DNA of 64,000 nucleotides from Halofilum ochraceum (lineage in GTDB: Bacteria > Pseudomonadota > Gammaproteobacteria > XJ16 > Halofilaceae). The stretch spans positions 1 through 64,000 of the forward strand of contig NZ_LVEG02000008.1 of assembly GCF_001614315.2 (NCBI RefSeq), read 5' to 3'. Positions 29,138 through 38,132 of this stretch are shown here, piece after piece (position 1 is the stretch's first letter; each line of letters begins with the position of its first letter). The notes beneath the pieces are model-generated. The model ran no database searches, was not told the DNA's origin, and saw only the letters and a program-made list of their open reading frames with translations. The position numbers and the translations under genes are program-made.

Positions 29138-29168
29138 GTCCCCCGGGCGTCGCCGGCAACCGGCGGTT

Positions 29169-30098
29169 TCAGGCCCCTTCCCGGCGCAGACCGCCACCCG
29201 GCCCGCCGGCCACGAGACGCTCGCCCGGCGGGATGCGGGTCTCCTCCCAGCGCGGGAGCGCCCAGGCGAGGAATTCCGCTGGGGTGTCGGGTGTCTCGGG
29301 CGGTGCCGTCTGCCCCAGGAAACACCAGGCATCGACGAGCGGGGTGACTGGATCGTGCGCCGGATCCACGGCCTGGGCGCCGGTCTGTTTGCTCAGCTTG
29401 TCAGTGCCGTCCGGGGTCATCATCACCGGCAGGTGGGCCCAGGCGGGCGCGGGCAGGTCGAGCTGGCGCTGGAGTTCGTTCTGGATCACCGCGGCCGGCA
29501 GGAGGTCGCTGCCGCGCACGATGTCGGTGACCCCGAGGAACGCGTCGTCGACGGTGGTGGCGAGGTGATAGCCGGTCACCCCGTTGCGCCGGCGCACGAT
29601 CACGTCACCGATCCGGTCGGCATCGGTGGACCAGGTGCCCTGGATGCGGTCCGCGATCTCGTGTCGGCCTGCGGGCAGCCGCAGTCGCAGAGCGGCGGCG
29701 CGCTCCGGATGGGTGGGGCCCCCGCGGCAGGTCCCTGCGTAGATCGCGCCGAGCGGCCCGTACCGCGCTCCGGCGCCAATCTCGCGTCGGGTACAGGTGC
29801 AGCGGTACACCGCGCCGCTCGCTTTGAGCCGGTCCAGCGCGGCGGCGTAGGCATCGCCACGCTCGCTCTGGTACAGCACGGGGCCATCCCAGGTCAGCCC
29901 AAAGGCCTCGAGCTGCACCTGGATGGTGTTGGTCATGGCCGCGATGCTGCGGTCGGGATCCAGGTCGTCGATGCGCAGATGCCAGCGGCCGCCGGTGGCA
30001 CGGGCGCTCAGCCAGCTGCCGAGCGCGGCGATCAGCGATCCGAAATGCAGTGGCCCGGTCGGCGAGGGCGCGAAGCGGCCGATGATCCGCCCGTTCAT
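29169..30098 (-). CDS. gluQ: glutamyl-Q tRNA(Asp) synthetase
   Basis: A 309-residue paralogue of the GluRS catalytic core that attaches glutamate to the queuosine base of tRNA-Asp. It has GRFAPSPTGPLHFGSL, the KMSKS-like DKLSKQTGA and the zinc set CTC...Y...C (VYRCTCTR and IYAGTC), which the window's GltX has partly lost. It lacks an anticodon-binding domain, as expected. ATG at 30098 overlaps the RND permease stop (ATGA), so the gene is translationally coupled to an efflux operon. Confidence 0.94.
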   Translation of the reverse strand: MNGRIIGRFAPSPTGPLHFGSLIAALGSWLSARATGGRWHLRIDDLDPDRSIAAMTNTIQVQLEAFGLTWDGPVLYQSERGDAYAAALDRLKASGAVYRCTCTRREIGAGARYGPLGAIYAGTCRGGPTHPERAAALRLRLPAGRHEIADRIQGTWSTDADRIGDVIVRRRNGVTGYHLATTVDDAFLGVTDIVRGSDLLPAAVIQNELQRQLDLPAPAWAHLPVMMTPDGTDKLSKQTGAQAVDPAHDPVTPLVDAWCFLGQTAPPETPDTPAEFLAWALPRWEETRIPPGERLVAGGPGGGLRREGA

Positions 30099-33000
30099 GA
30101 TCGCCGTACCCGCCAGGAGCGTTTCATGCTCATGCCGTACAGGGTAGGGATGACGAACAGCGTCAGCAGCGTCGACACGACAAGGCCCCAGACGATCGCC
30201 GTCGCGACCGGTCCCCAGAGCAGCGACTCACCGCCGAGGCCGGCCGCGAGGGAGAACAGGCCGGCGACCGTCGTGGTCGAGGTGATCAGGATCGGGATGA
30301 CCCGGCGCCGGGCCGCGAACAGCGTCGCATGCGTGAGCGACATACCGCGGTCCAGCCGTTCGTTGGCGGCGGAAACCAGCACGATGGCGGCGTTCACCGC
30401 GATACCGGCCAGCGCGATGATCCCGTACATGGTGAACAGCGACAGCGGGTTGCCGGTCGCGATCAGCCCGGCGGTAACGCCGGTGAAGGCCATGGGGACC
30501 GTGGTCAGGATCATCAGGGGCTGGAAATAGCTCCGGAACTGGGTGCCGAGGATCAGATACATCAGGCCCAGACCGAACAGGAAGAGGATCCCCATCGAGT
30601 TGAGGCTCTCCTGAATATCGTCCAGCAGGCCGGAGAAATCCAGCGATACATCGGGGTGGCGCGAGCGGATGTCCTCCCATTCCTCACGGATCCAGTCGTT
30701 CGCCTCGATGGTATCCATCTGCGTCTTGTCGAGATTGGCCTCGACCGTAATCGTGCGCCGGAAGTCGTAATGGTTGATGGAGGCCAGCCCGGGGCTGCGT
30801 TCGACATCGACCAGCTCGCGCAGCGGCACTCGGCCGCCGTCCGGTGTCGGCAGGGCGATCTCCAGGACCTCATCGATCGACTGCAGGGTGCTGTCGCGCC
30901 CGGCGAAGACGCGGATCTCGCGTTCCTCGCCGGCGTCCTGGAAGGCGGTGGCGATCTCGCCGTCCACCATGAGCTTGACCGTGCGCGCGACGCGCGCGGT
31001 CGACACGCCAGCCCGGCGCGCCGCCTGCGCATCGACATCGACGTCGAGCGTCATCTGCCCGCTCGTGTCGTCATCGGATATGTCGCGAATGGCGTCGTTG
31101 CGCTCCATCAGGGCCTTGAGATCCGCGACGGCGGCGCGCAGATCGTCGAAGTCATCGCCGCGGACCTTGACGCTGATCGGGTTGGTCGCCGGCGGCCCAC
31201 CCGCGATCTCGAGGAACGTGACGGATTCCGGGCCGGGCAGCGACGCGACCCGCGGCCGCAGATCACCGATCATCGTCTCGACATCGCGCAGTTCCCCATT
31301 GTCGGGATTGAGCGCGACCAGCACCTGACCGTAATGCTCCCCGCGCCGTGGGGAGGTGTCCGTGTACTGACGGCCGGCGTAGCTGACGATGGCGCGGACC
31401 TCGCCCTCGCGCACGCCGGCGCGGATGCGCTCCTCGACCTCCCGGGTCTGCTCCAGCGTGTTCGCGAGTGGCGTGCCGACCGGCATCTCGATGTTCACGT
31501 AGAACAGCCGGATCGGATCGCTGGCGAAGAAGTCGCGGCGGATGCCGGTCTCGGTCGCGACCGCCGCGGCCGCCAGTCCGACCAATACGACGCCGATCAC
31601 CAGCATGCGCCCGGGTGCCCGCATGATCCGCGCCAGCAGGCCGGTATAGAGGCTGCGGATCCGTCGCAGCGTGCGGCGGCGCAGCCGCTGGACGCGGGAG
31701 GGGCGGTTGAGATCGATGCGGGCCGCAGCGATATGCGCCGGCAGCATCCAGAAGGCCTCGATCAGGCTGATCAGCAGCGCGGTGGTCACCACCAGCGGGA
31801 CGATGTACATGAACTTGCCGAGGATGCCCGGCAGCAGCATCAGCGGCAGGAACGCGGCGATCGTCGTCGCCACCGCGGTAACGACCGGGGTGCCCACCTC
31901 GCGGATGCCATCGATGGCCGCATCCAGCGCCGCCGCGCCGCGCTCCATGCGGTAATAGATCGATTCGACGACGACGACCGCATCGTCGACCAGCATGCCG
32001 AGCGCGATCACGACGCCCAGCAGGACCGTGACGTTGAGCGTCTGATCCAGCCCCCAGAGCGCCCAGAAGGTGCCCGCCAGGATGAACGGGATCGCGATCG
32101 CGGTCAGGAGCGAGATCCCGGTCCCGAGGAACAGCCAGGCCACCAACAGCACCAGGCCGAGGCCGATCAGCAGGTTGGTCTGCATGATCGACAGGGCCTC
32201 GCGCGTGATCTCGGTGCGGTCATCGGCGACGATGAGCCGGGCACCGGTGCTGTCGCTGAGGGCGTTGCGCTCGTCGACGTACGCGTTGATCCGCTCGACC
32301 AGTGTGAGTGTGTTCGCCTGTCCCTCTTTGCTGACGCCCAGCATCACGGCCGGCTGGCCACCGTAGCGCACCAGTTCCGCGTTCTCGCTGCGTCCGCGTG
32401 CGACCGTTGCGAGGCGATCGAGCGGGACCTCGCCGCGGAGCGTCTCCACCGGTATCGAACCGAGATTCTCAGGGTCGCCCGAAGTCCCGGTGATACTCAC
32501 CAGCCAGCCCTGGTCGCCGACCTCGATACCGCCGGCCGCGAGGTCGCGCGCGTAACTGCGCACGGTGTCGACGAGATCGCCCGGGGCGATGCCGTGTGCT
32601 TCGACCGCGGCCGGATCGAAGCGAACGTGGAGTTCGGGTTCGTTGAGGCCGGTGGCGAGCACCTGATCGACCCCGCGCATCCGTTGCAGGTCCTCGAGTG
32701 TCGACTGCGCCTGTCGTCGCAGCTGCTCGCCGTCGCCGGGGGTCGTGACGATGACCGTCGCGGTGGGAAACGCGTTGGCGGTCGTGATCTCGGTGATGTC
32801 CGGCTCTTCGGCGTCGTCGGGCAGTTCATCCTCGGCCGATCGGATCTCGCGCCGCAGATCGGCCACGCGCTCGGCGAACCTGGCGTCACTGATGTCCTCG
32901 AACCGCACGAGGATCGAGGAGATGCTCTCGCGGCTGGTACTGGAGACGAACTTGACGTCCGATACGCTCTCCAGGGCCCGCTCGAGGGGGTCCGTCACGC

Positions 33001-33181
33001 GCTTCTCGATGTCGCGTGCCGTCGCACCGGGCAGGATCGTGGTGATGTCGATCCAGTTGAAGTTGATGGTCGGGTCCTGCTGCCGCGGCATCATCAGGTA
33101 GCTCGCGATGCCCAGCGCCAGTACCAGCGCGAACGTCACGTTCGCGAGCACATGGTTGTTGAGCAGGCGCCGGTAGAACAA
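30095..33181 (-). CDS. RND-family efflux permease (AcrB/HAE1-like)
   Basis: A 1028-residue inner-membrane RND transporter with 12 helices in the 1+5+1+5 arrangement and two large periplasmic loops. The proton-relay aspartate pair is present in GMLVDDAVVVVESI (fourth helix), and GILGKFMYIVPLV and GIIALAGIAVNAAIVLV mark the sixth and eleventh helix regions. Length is normal for the family. It starts 6 bases after the adaptor gene, forming a pump operon whose outer-membrane channel is not in the window. Substrates are likely drugs, solvents or lipids; the family does not fix which. Confidence 0.93.
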   Translation of the reverse strand: MFYRRLLNNHVLANVTFALVLALGIASYLMMPRQQDPTINFNWIDITTILPGATARDIEKRVTDPLERALESVSDVKFVSSTSRESISSILVRFEDISDARFAERVADLRREIRSAEDELPDDAEEPDITEITTANAFPTATVIVTTPGDGEQLRRQAQSTLEDLQRMRGVDQVLATGLNEPELHVRFDPAAVEAHGIAPGDLVDTVRSYARDLAAGGIEVGDQGWLVSITGTSGDPENLGSIPVETLRGEVPLDRLATVARGRSENAELVRYGGQPAVMLGVSKEGQANTLTLVERINAYVDERNALSDSTGARLIVADDRTEITREALSIMQTNLLIGLGLVLLVAWLFLGTGISLLTAIAIPFILAGTFWALWGLDQTLNVTVLLGVVIALGMLVDDAVVVVESIYYRMERGAAALDAAIDGIREVGTPVVTAVATTIAAFLPLMLLPGILGKFMYIVPLVVTTALLISLIEAFWMLPAHIAAARIDLNRPSRVQRLRRRTLRRIRSLYTGLLARIMRAPGRMLVIGVVLVGLAAAAVATETGIRRDFFASDPIRLFYVNIEMPVGTPLANTLEQTREVEERIRAGVREGEVRAIVSYAGRQYTDTSPRRGEHYGQVLVALNPDNGELRDVETMIGDLRPRVASLPGPESVTFLEIAGGPPATNPISVKVRGDDFDDLRAAVADLKALMERNDAIRDISDDDTSGQMTLDVDVDAQAARRAGVSTARVARTVKLMVDGEIATAFQDAGEEREIRVFAGRDSTLQSIDEVLEIALPTPDGGRVPLRELVDVERSPGLASINHYDFRRTITVEANLDKTQMDTIEANDWIREEWEDIRSRHPDVSLDFSGLLDDIQESLNSMGILFLFGLGLMYLILGTQFRSYFQPLMILTTVPMAFTGVTAGLIATGNPLSLFTMYGIIALAGIAVNAAIVLVSAANERLDRGMSLTHATLFAARRRVIPILITSTTTVAGLFSLAAGLGGESLLWGPVATAIVWGLVVSTLLTLFVIPTLYGMSMKRSWRVRRS

Positions 33182-33187
33182 CGCGGT

Positions 33188-34207
33188 TTACTCGATGATC
33201 CGCACGCGGTCGCCGTCGTGGAGTCCGTAACGGCCCTCCACGGCGAGACGGGTGTCGGCGGGTAGGCTGGTCGGAGCCGGGCGGCCCTCGATGGCCTTCG
33301 GCAGGCTCCGGAAACGGGCGCGGCCGTCAGCGATGATGAAGACCCCAAGGGCGCCATCGCGGCGGATCAGCAGATCCGCCGGAATCGACCGCGGGTGAGC
33401 CGTCCAGTGCACGCGCCCGGCCGTGCCGGGGATAGGCGACGCCCCTTCGAATGCGAGCCGCGCCTCGCGCGTCCGGCTGGCGCTGTCGGCGCTCGCGACG
33501 ATGGTCACCAGGCTCACCGACCAGCGCTCTCCGCCCGCCCGGAACGTGGCGTTACCGGTGGCCTCCAGGGACTTGGCATCGCCGTCGGTGAGTAGTGCGC
33601 GCAACTCGAGCCGGTCGGTTGACACTAGTTCCATCAGTGCAGTGCCCGGCTGAACATACGCACCCCGTTCGCCGGTGCGGGCGGTAATCAGCCCGTCGAA
33701 CGGGGCGTTGACCGAGCAGCGCTCGACATCGCGCCGGGCCATCGCGACACGCGTGCGCTGCGCCCGCAGGTTCGCCCGGAGGGCGTTGCGTTCCGCTTCG
33801 GCCTCGTCGAGCTGATCGGCCGAAGCGGCGTTTTCGCGCCGCAGCCGCTCGGTCCGGTCCAGCCGGATACCGGCCAGGCGCAGGCGGGCCTCGAGTTCAT
33901 CCAGGGTCGCCTCGGCCTGTGCCAGCGCGTCTTCGAAGTCCGTGCAGTCGAGGCGCGCGAGGACATCCCCCGCCGCGACGCGCTCGCCGGTCTCCACGGG
34001 GATGGAATCGATCTCGGCCGCGAGCCGGGCGGCGATCGTGGTGCGCGTCAGGGCCTCGACCTCGGCCGGCGCGGAGCGCTCCAGCGGGATGGCGACATCG
34101 GCCAGGCGCGCCACGGTGATCGGTCTGCCGTCGTCCTCGTCCGCGGCCGGCAGCGGAGCACCCGCGAACAGTGTCAGTGCAAGCAGGCAGTATCGAACTG
34201 GGCGCAT
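33188..34207 (-). CDS. RND periplasmic adaptor (HlyD/AcrA-like)
   Basis: A 339-residue membrane fusion protein. An N-terminal signal peptide (CLLALTLFAGAPLPA) leads to a barrel-sandwich/lipoyl region (IPVETGERVAAGDVLARLD), an alpha-helical hairpin (about residues 95-150, rich in Leu, Ala and Arg), the return lipoyl segment NAPFDGLITARTGERG, and a beta-barrel. No lipobox cysteine is present, so it is probably anchored by its uncleaved signal or is soluble. It is the first gene of the adaptor-permease-gluQ operon. Confidence 0.9.
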   Translation of the reverse strand: MRPVRYCLLALTLFAGAPLPAADEDDGRPITVARLADVAIPLERSAPAEVEALTRTTIAARLAAEIDSIPVETGERVAAGDVLARLDCTDFEDALAQAEATLDELEARLRLAGIRLDRTERLRRENAASADQLDEAEAERNALRANLRAQRTRVAMARRDVERCSVNAPFDGLITARTGERGAYVQPGTALMELVSTDRLELRALLTDGDAKSLEATGNATFRAGGERWSVSLVTIVASADSASRTREARLAFEGASPIPGTAGRVHWTAHPRSIPADLLIRRDGALGVFIIADGRARFRSLPKAIEGRPAPTSLPADTRLAVEGRYGLHDGDRVRIIE

Positions 34208-34574
34208 CCGTATGCTCCATGCGGCCCGGTCGCAACCGGGAAGGGACGGTGGACTGCGGGATCGGCCGGATTGGGCCGATGCAAGCGTATACCGACCGGG
34301 CTCGTGAAAAAACCTCGTCCGGATTCAGGGCCGGCCTTCCGCTCGCGGTTGCCGGGCCGCACGAGGGCGCCGGAGACCGTTGCCGGCAACGGGCCCCGGG
34401 ACACGCTGGGCATGAATGCTGCAAGCTCACTGGACGCCGGCTCACGGCTTGCGCATGATCCGCGCTCTGCCAGTGGCGGGCGACAGTGCGCGGTCGTGGG
34501 GGCAACCGCGGTTGCCCGTAACAAGGAGGCGCGGCGAGGGATACGGTGACGGCACGATGATTCGGGAGCAGGCG
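34208..34574. other. divergent control region with a 16-base palindrome
   Basis: The 367-base gap between the pump operon (minus) and the lytic-transglycosylase-like gene (plus) has no convincing gene. A perfect palindrome, CCGTTGCCGGCAACGG, lies at 34377-34392 and a shorter inverted element occurs around 34491-34515. These may be operators for the pump, but no regulator gene is adjacent. Confidence 0.5.
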
Positions 34575-35225
34575 ATGCGGGTGCGCAGGGTGCTGACGGC
34601 AATCGGACAGTCGGTGTGTGCGGCGCTCGTTTTCGCCGCGCTGGCCGCGCCGTCGTCACCGGCACACGCGAACGATCTCGATTTCGACGGCAGTGCCTGG
34701 GCACGCGCGGCCGGCCCTCACGGTCTGGACCCGGCGCTGCTGTACGCGCTCACGCTGGTCGAGAGCCGGCGCACGATCGCGCCGGAGATGATCGGCCCAT
34801 GGCCGTGGGTGATCCGCACCCCGACCGGGGGGTACTGGTTCAATTCACGCGAGCGCGCCGAGCAGGGGCTCGAGGCGGTGCTGGCCAAATGGCCGGCGAA
34901 GCGGGTCGATGTCGGTATCGCCCAGGTGAACGTCGGCTGGCATGCGGACCGTTTCGACGATCCGATGAAGCTGCTGGGTATGGAATACAACCTCGAGATC
35001 GCGGCCGGTATCCTGGCCGATGCGATCGATTCCACGCGCGACACCGTCATCGGCGTGGGCCGGTACCACCACTGGGCCAGCGAGTCCCGTTCCCGCGCCT
35101 ATGGCCAACGCGTGTGGTCGACCTACCGCGACGTCACCTTCGGCAACCCCAACCCTGCCGGCCGCTTCCTCCTGGCCACCGAAGCCGACCTTGTCTCGGT
35201 CGCCGCTGAACTCGCTCGCGAGTGA
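34575..35225 (+). CDS. secreted lytic transglycosylase-like protein
   Basis: A 216-residue protein with a signal peptide (RRVLTAIGQSVCAALVFAALA, cut near AHA) and an SLT-like domain. DPALLYALTLVESRR carries the presumed catalytic glutamate, VDVGIAQVNVGWHADRF is the GLMQ-like segment, and YNLEIAAGIL and YHHW follow the family order. It would cleave peptidoglycan glycan strands in the periplasm. ATG at 34575 is favoured by a GGGAG ribosome site and by placing the basic residues of the signal peptide first; ATG at 34557 is the alternative. It is convergent with xseA across a long inverted repeat. Confidence 0.8.
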   Translation: MRVRRVLTAIGQSVCAALVFAALAAPSSPAHANDLDFDGSAWARAAGPHGLDPALLYALTLVESRRTIAPEMIGPWPWVIRTPTGGYWFNSRERAEQGLEAVLAKWPAKRVDVGIAQVNVGWHADRFDDPMKLLGMEYNLEIAAGILADAIDSTRDTVIGVGRYHHWASESRSRAYGQRVWSTYRDVTFGNPNPAGRFLLATEADLVSVAAELARE

Positions 35226-35254
35226 TCGGGCGAGGTGCCGGGACTGTAAATCTG

Positions 35255-35609
35255 GAACCACGAATGAACACGAATGAACACGAATGGGGTTGGGGCTCCC
35301 GGAGGCTTCTGGAGCTACGCTGTCACGGAGTGGGAGCGCCAGGGAGCAAATTCATAACCAAAAGATGAACTAAAAATGGACGAAAAATAGGCTTTACGGA
35401 TTGAGGCAAAAGAAAAACAGGCAGCTACAGCTACAACTGCCGCTTCGGTTCAAGCGCTGTAAAAAACACCAAACTACGAACGGGACCATTTTTCGTGCAT
35501 TTTTAGTCCATTTTTTGGTTATGCATTTTTCGAGATCTGAACAGCGAAGCTCCAGAAGCCTCCGGGAGCCCCAACCCCATTCGTGTTCATTCGTGTTCAT
35601 TCGTGGTTC
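35255..35609. repeat. long inverted repeat between convergent genes (62-base perfect arms)
   Basis: The left arm 35255-35316 is the exact reverse complement of the right arm 35548-35609, and pairing extends with one mismatch to about 35323 and 35541. Each arm carries tandem ACGAATGAAC-type units. The interior is AT-rich, unlike the surroundings, and is itself partly self-complementary (near 35350-35395 and 35480-35530, ATAACCAAAA-type segments), so the whole element can fold into one very long hairpin. The right arm contains the xseA stop codon. It may be a non-autonomous mobile or REP-like element that serves as a two-way terminator. Confidence 0.85.
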
Positions 35610-36993
35610 TATCGCCGTTCCCGTCACCCGGTTCCGCCCTGGTAACGTCGGCTTCGAGGCGCCCGTGGGCAAGGTGGATGTCGAGGTGCTGGCCGGGTTC
35701 GACCTGGCGGGCGTCGGTGATGGCGCGGCCGTCTTCGGCGGCGCGGACGAGGGCGTAGCCGCGGCCGAGGGTGGCGAGCGGGCTGACGGCCTCCAGGGCG
35801 CGGGAGAGGGCGGCTACGCGGGCGTCGCGGTGCTTGAGGTCGGCGCGGATCGCGCCGTCGAGGCGGCGGCGGTTGCTGTCCAGGCGTTCGCGCAGGCGCT
35901 CGATCCGCGCGAGCGGGGAAGCGCGGCGCAGGCGGGCATCGATCCGTTCCAGCCGCTCACGGCGTGTGGTGATCGCGCGTGTGCCGATGCGCCGCAGGCG
36001 TAATTCCAGTTCGTCGCGCCGCTGCTGCAGCTGTTGCAGACGCCGCTCGGGGTGCTGGCGGCGCAGGCGTGATTCGACGTTCCGGCGGCGTTCTTCGCGG
36101 CGGCGCAGGGAGGCGCTTGCCGCGGCCTGCAGGCGGCGGCGCAGGCGTTCAAGCGTCTGCAGGAGTTCGCCCGCGTCGGGTACCACCAGTTCGGCCGCGG
36201 CGGATGGCGTCGGCGCGCGGACGTCCGCGGCGAAATCCGCGATCGTGACATCCACTTCGTGGCCGACCCCGCTGACGATCGGGATCGGACTGGCAACGAC
36301 CGCCCGGGCGACCGCTTCCTCGTTGAACGGCCACAGGTCCTCCAGTGAGCCCCCTCCGCGCACGAGCAGCAGCACATCGCAGTCGGCCCGGCGCCCGGCG
36401 GTCTCAATCATCCGGGCAATCGCCGGCGCCGCGCGCTCGCCCTGCACCTGGACCGGATAGATCACGACCGGGATCGCGGGGAAACGGCGCGCGAGCACCT
36501 TGAGGACGTCGCGCACCGCCGCTCCGGACGCGGAGGTGACGATGCCGATCCGGCGCGGCATGCGCGGTAAACCACGCTTGCGCTCCTGGGCGAACAGGCC
36601 TTCCGCGTCGAGGCGTTTTTTCAGTTCCTCGAAGGCACGGGCGAGGGCACCGGCACCGGCCGGCTCCATCTGCTCCACGATCAATTGATAATCGCCGCGG
36701 GCCTCGTACAGGCTGACCCGCGCGCGGGCCCGGACCTGCATGCCGGCGTCCGGGCGGAAATCCATCAGGCGATTGCGGCCCCGGAACATGGCGCAGCGCA
36801 CCTGCGCGTCGCGATCCTTGAGCGAGAAATACAGATGCCCCGAAGCCGGCCGGGCGATATTCGACAGTTCGCCCTCGATCCACACCGCCCCCAGGCCGCC
36901 TTCGAGCAGGTCGCGTACGGTGCGGTTCAGTTCGCTGACCGTGAATACGTGGGGGCCTGAATCAGCCGGTGCGGTGCCGGGACGAGTGGCCAT
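35587..36993 (-). CDS. xseA: exodeoxyribonuclease VII large subunit
   Basis: A 468-residue ExoVII large subunit that degrades single-stranded DNA together with XseB. It has the N-terminal OB-fold (VFTVSELNRTVRDLLE, LYFSLKD), the catalytic region with IGIVTSASGAAVRDVL and LLLVRGGGSLEDLWPFN and GVGHEVDVTIADFAADVRAPTPS, and a long arginine-rich coiled coil (about 275-400). The last few residues (TTNEHE) and the stop codon are supplied by the arm of the inverted repeat, so the C terminus has probably been altered by insertion of that element. No xseB is seen nearby. Confidence 0.95.
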   Translation of the reverse strand: MATRPGTAPADSGPHVFTVSELNRTVRDLLEGGLGAVWIEGELSNIARPASGHLYFSLKDRDAQVRCAMFRGRNRLMDFRPDAGMQVRARARVSLYEARGDYQLIVEQMEPAGAGALARAFEELKKRLDAEGLFAQERKRGLPRMPRRIGIVTSASGAAVRDVLKVLARRFPAIPVVIYPVQVQGERAAPAIARMIETAGRRADCDVLLLVRGGGSLEDLWPFNEEAVARAVVASPIPIVSGVGHEVDVTIADFAADVRAPTPSAAAELVVPDAGELLQTLERLRRRLQAAASASLRRREERRRNVESRLRRQHPERRLQQLQQRRDELELRLRRIGTRAITTRRERLERIDARLRRASPLARIERLRERLDSNRRRLDGAIRADLKHRDARVAALSRALEAVSPLATLGRGYALVRAAEDGRAITDARQVEPGQHLDIHLAHGRLEADVTRAEPGDGNGDRTTNEHE

Positions 36994-37124
36994 TCACTGT
37001 TTCCCTTCACTGTTTTCGTGGGTTGGTCCGGACCGGCGGCGCCGTTGCGCCGCGCGGGGGTGGGTGCCTGCTCCGGGCAGCGACGGTTCGCAGCCGGAAA
37101 CTGGTACGCCTGCGTCCCGCTGCG

Positions 37125-37130
37125 TACAAT
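37125..37130 (+). promoter_or_regulatory. candidate -10 box for the pigment ABC/ACP/KS operon
   Basis: TACAAT is the best -10 element in the 218-base space between xseA and the ABC transporter. No good -35 is found at 16-18 bases upstream (TGGTAC is the nearest), so the promoter may need an activator. Pattern evidence only. Confidence 0.35.
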
Positions 37131-37211
37131 CCGGGGCCGCTCGCGCGCCCGCTTTCGTCATCAGGAACCAGCCATATTAACGCCGATACCGCCATCGATG
37201 AGAGGGATCCA

Positions 37212-38132
37212 TTGATCTCGGTGGAAGGGCTCACCCACCGTTATCCAGGCATGGAGCGGGATGCCCTGCATGCAGTCGATTTCCAGGTCACGCGCGGCTC
37301 CCTGGCCGGCCTGCTGGGGCCGAACGGCGCCGGCAAGAGTACCTTGCTGGCGATCCTGAACGGAGTCACTTCCCTGCAGCAGGGGCGCGTAACGATCGCC
37401 GGGCGCACGCCGGCCGAGCGTGGCTGGCTGAAATCCGCCAGCTCGCTGGTGCCCCAGGCCTGCGCCTTCTACGCCACGTTGACCGCGCGCGAAAACCTCG
37501 CGTTCTTCGCCGGCGTCCATGGCTTGACGGGGAACCGGTGGCGCGAGGGCCTCGAATACTGCGTGGAGGTCGCCGGACTCGGCGACGTGCTCGACCAGCG
37601 CGCGGGTACGCTCTCCGGCGGGCTCCAGCGGCGGCTGAATCTTGCGGTCGGGCTGATCAATCGCCCGCAAATCCTGTACCTCGACGAGCCCACGGTCGGT
37701 GTCGATGCCGAGTCGCGGCGATGCATCACCGCCGCCATCGCGACGCTGCGGCGCGACGGTACGACGATCGTTTACACCTCGCACTATATGGAGGAGGTCG
37801 AGGCCCTCTGCGACCATCTGACCGTCATCGATCAGGGACGAACGGTCGCCGCCGGGGCTACCGATGAACTGCTGGAGCGCTTCGGCGGTACCTCGATGGT
37901 GGTGACGCTGCGCTCGATCCCCACGGCGGATCTCGATGCGGCGCTGCAGCCGTGGTCGCCGGTATGGCTGGACGCGCGCCGGGTGCGCCTGGAGGCCACC
38001 GATACCGTGGCCGCGACCGCGATCATGCGCGCGCTGGATGGGCAGGGCGTGGCGATCGAGCGCATTCGTTACGGAGTGGAACGGCTGGAGGACGTGTATC
38101 TGCGCCTGCTCCGCCACCGGGAGGCGGCATGA
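37212..38132 (+). CDS. ABC transporter ATPase in the pigment cluster
   Basis: A 306-residue ATPase of the ABC-2 (drug/lipid/polysaccharide exporter) type. Walker A GPNGAGKST, signature LSGGLQRR, Walker B ILYLDEPTVGVD and the switch histidine in YTSHYMEE are intact. No ATG exists near the conserved N terminus; TTG at 37212 follows an AGAGGG ribosome site and gives the protein LISVEGLTHRYPG. It overlaps the permease gene by ATGA. Exporters of this type accompany the DarA/DarB genes of flexirubin clusters, so moving the resorcinol or finished pigment is a plausible role. Confidence 0.88.
   Translation: MISVEGLTHRYPGMERDALHAVDFQVTRGSLAGLLGPNGAGKSTLLAILNGVTSLQQGRVTIAGRTPAERGWLKSASSLVPQACAFYATLTARENLAFFAGVHGLTGNRWREGLEYCVEVAGLGDVLDQRAGTLSGGLQRRLNLAVGLINRPQILYLDEPTVGVDAESRRCITAAIATLRRDGTTIVYTSHYMEEVEALCDHLTVIDQGRTVAAGATDELLERFGGTSMVVTLRSIPTADLDAALQPWSPVWLDARRVRLEATDTVAATAIMRALDGQGVAIERIRYGVERLEDVYLRLLRHREAA

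Noticed and set aside
30329-33265. Very long open frame on the plus strand across the RND pump genes
   Set aside because: It is the antisense shadow of the RND permease in GC-rich DNA: no domain, His/Arg/Asp-rich composition, and the opposite strand encodes a full, motif-complete RND protein.
35255-35290. Short tandem ACGAATGAAC units, CRISPR-like at first glance
   Set aside because: Units are about 11 bases with no unique spacers, and they are part of an inverted repeat.
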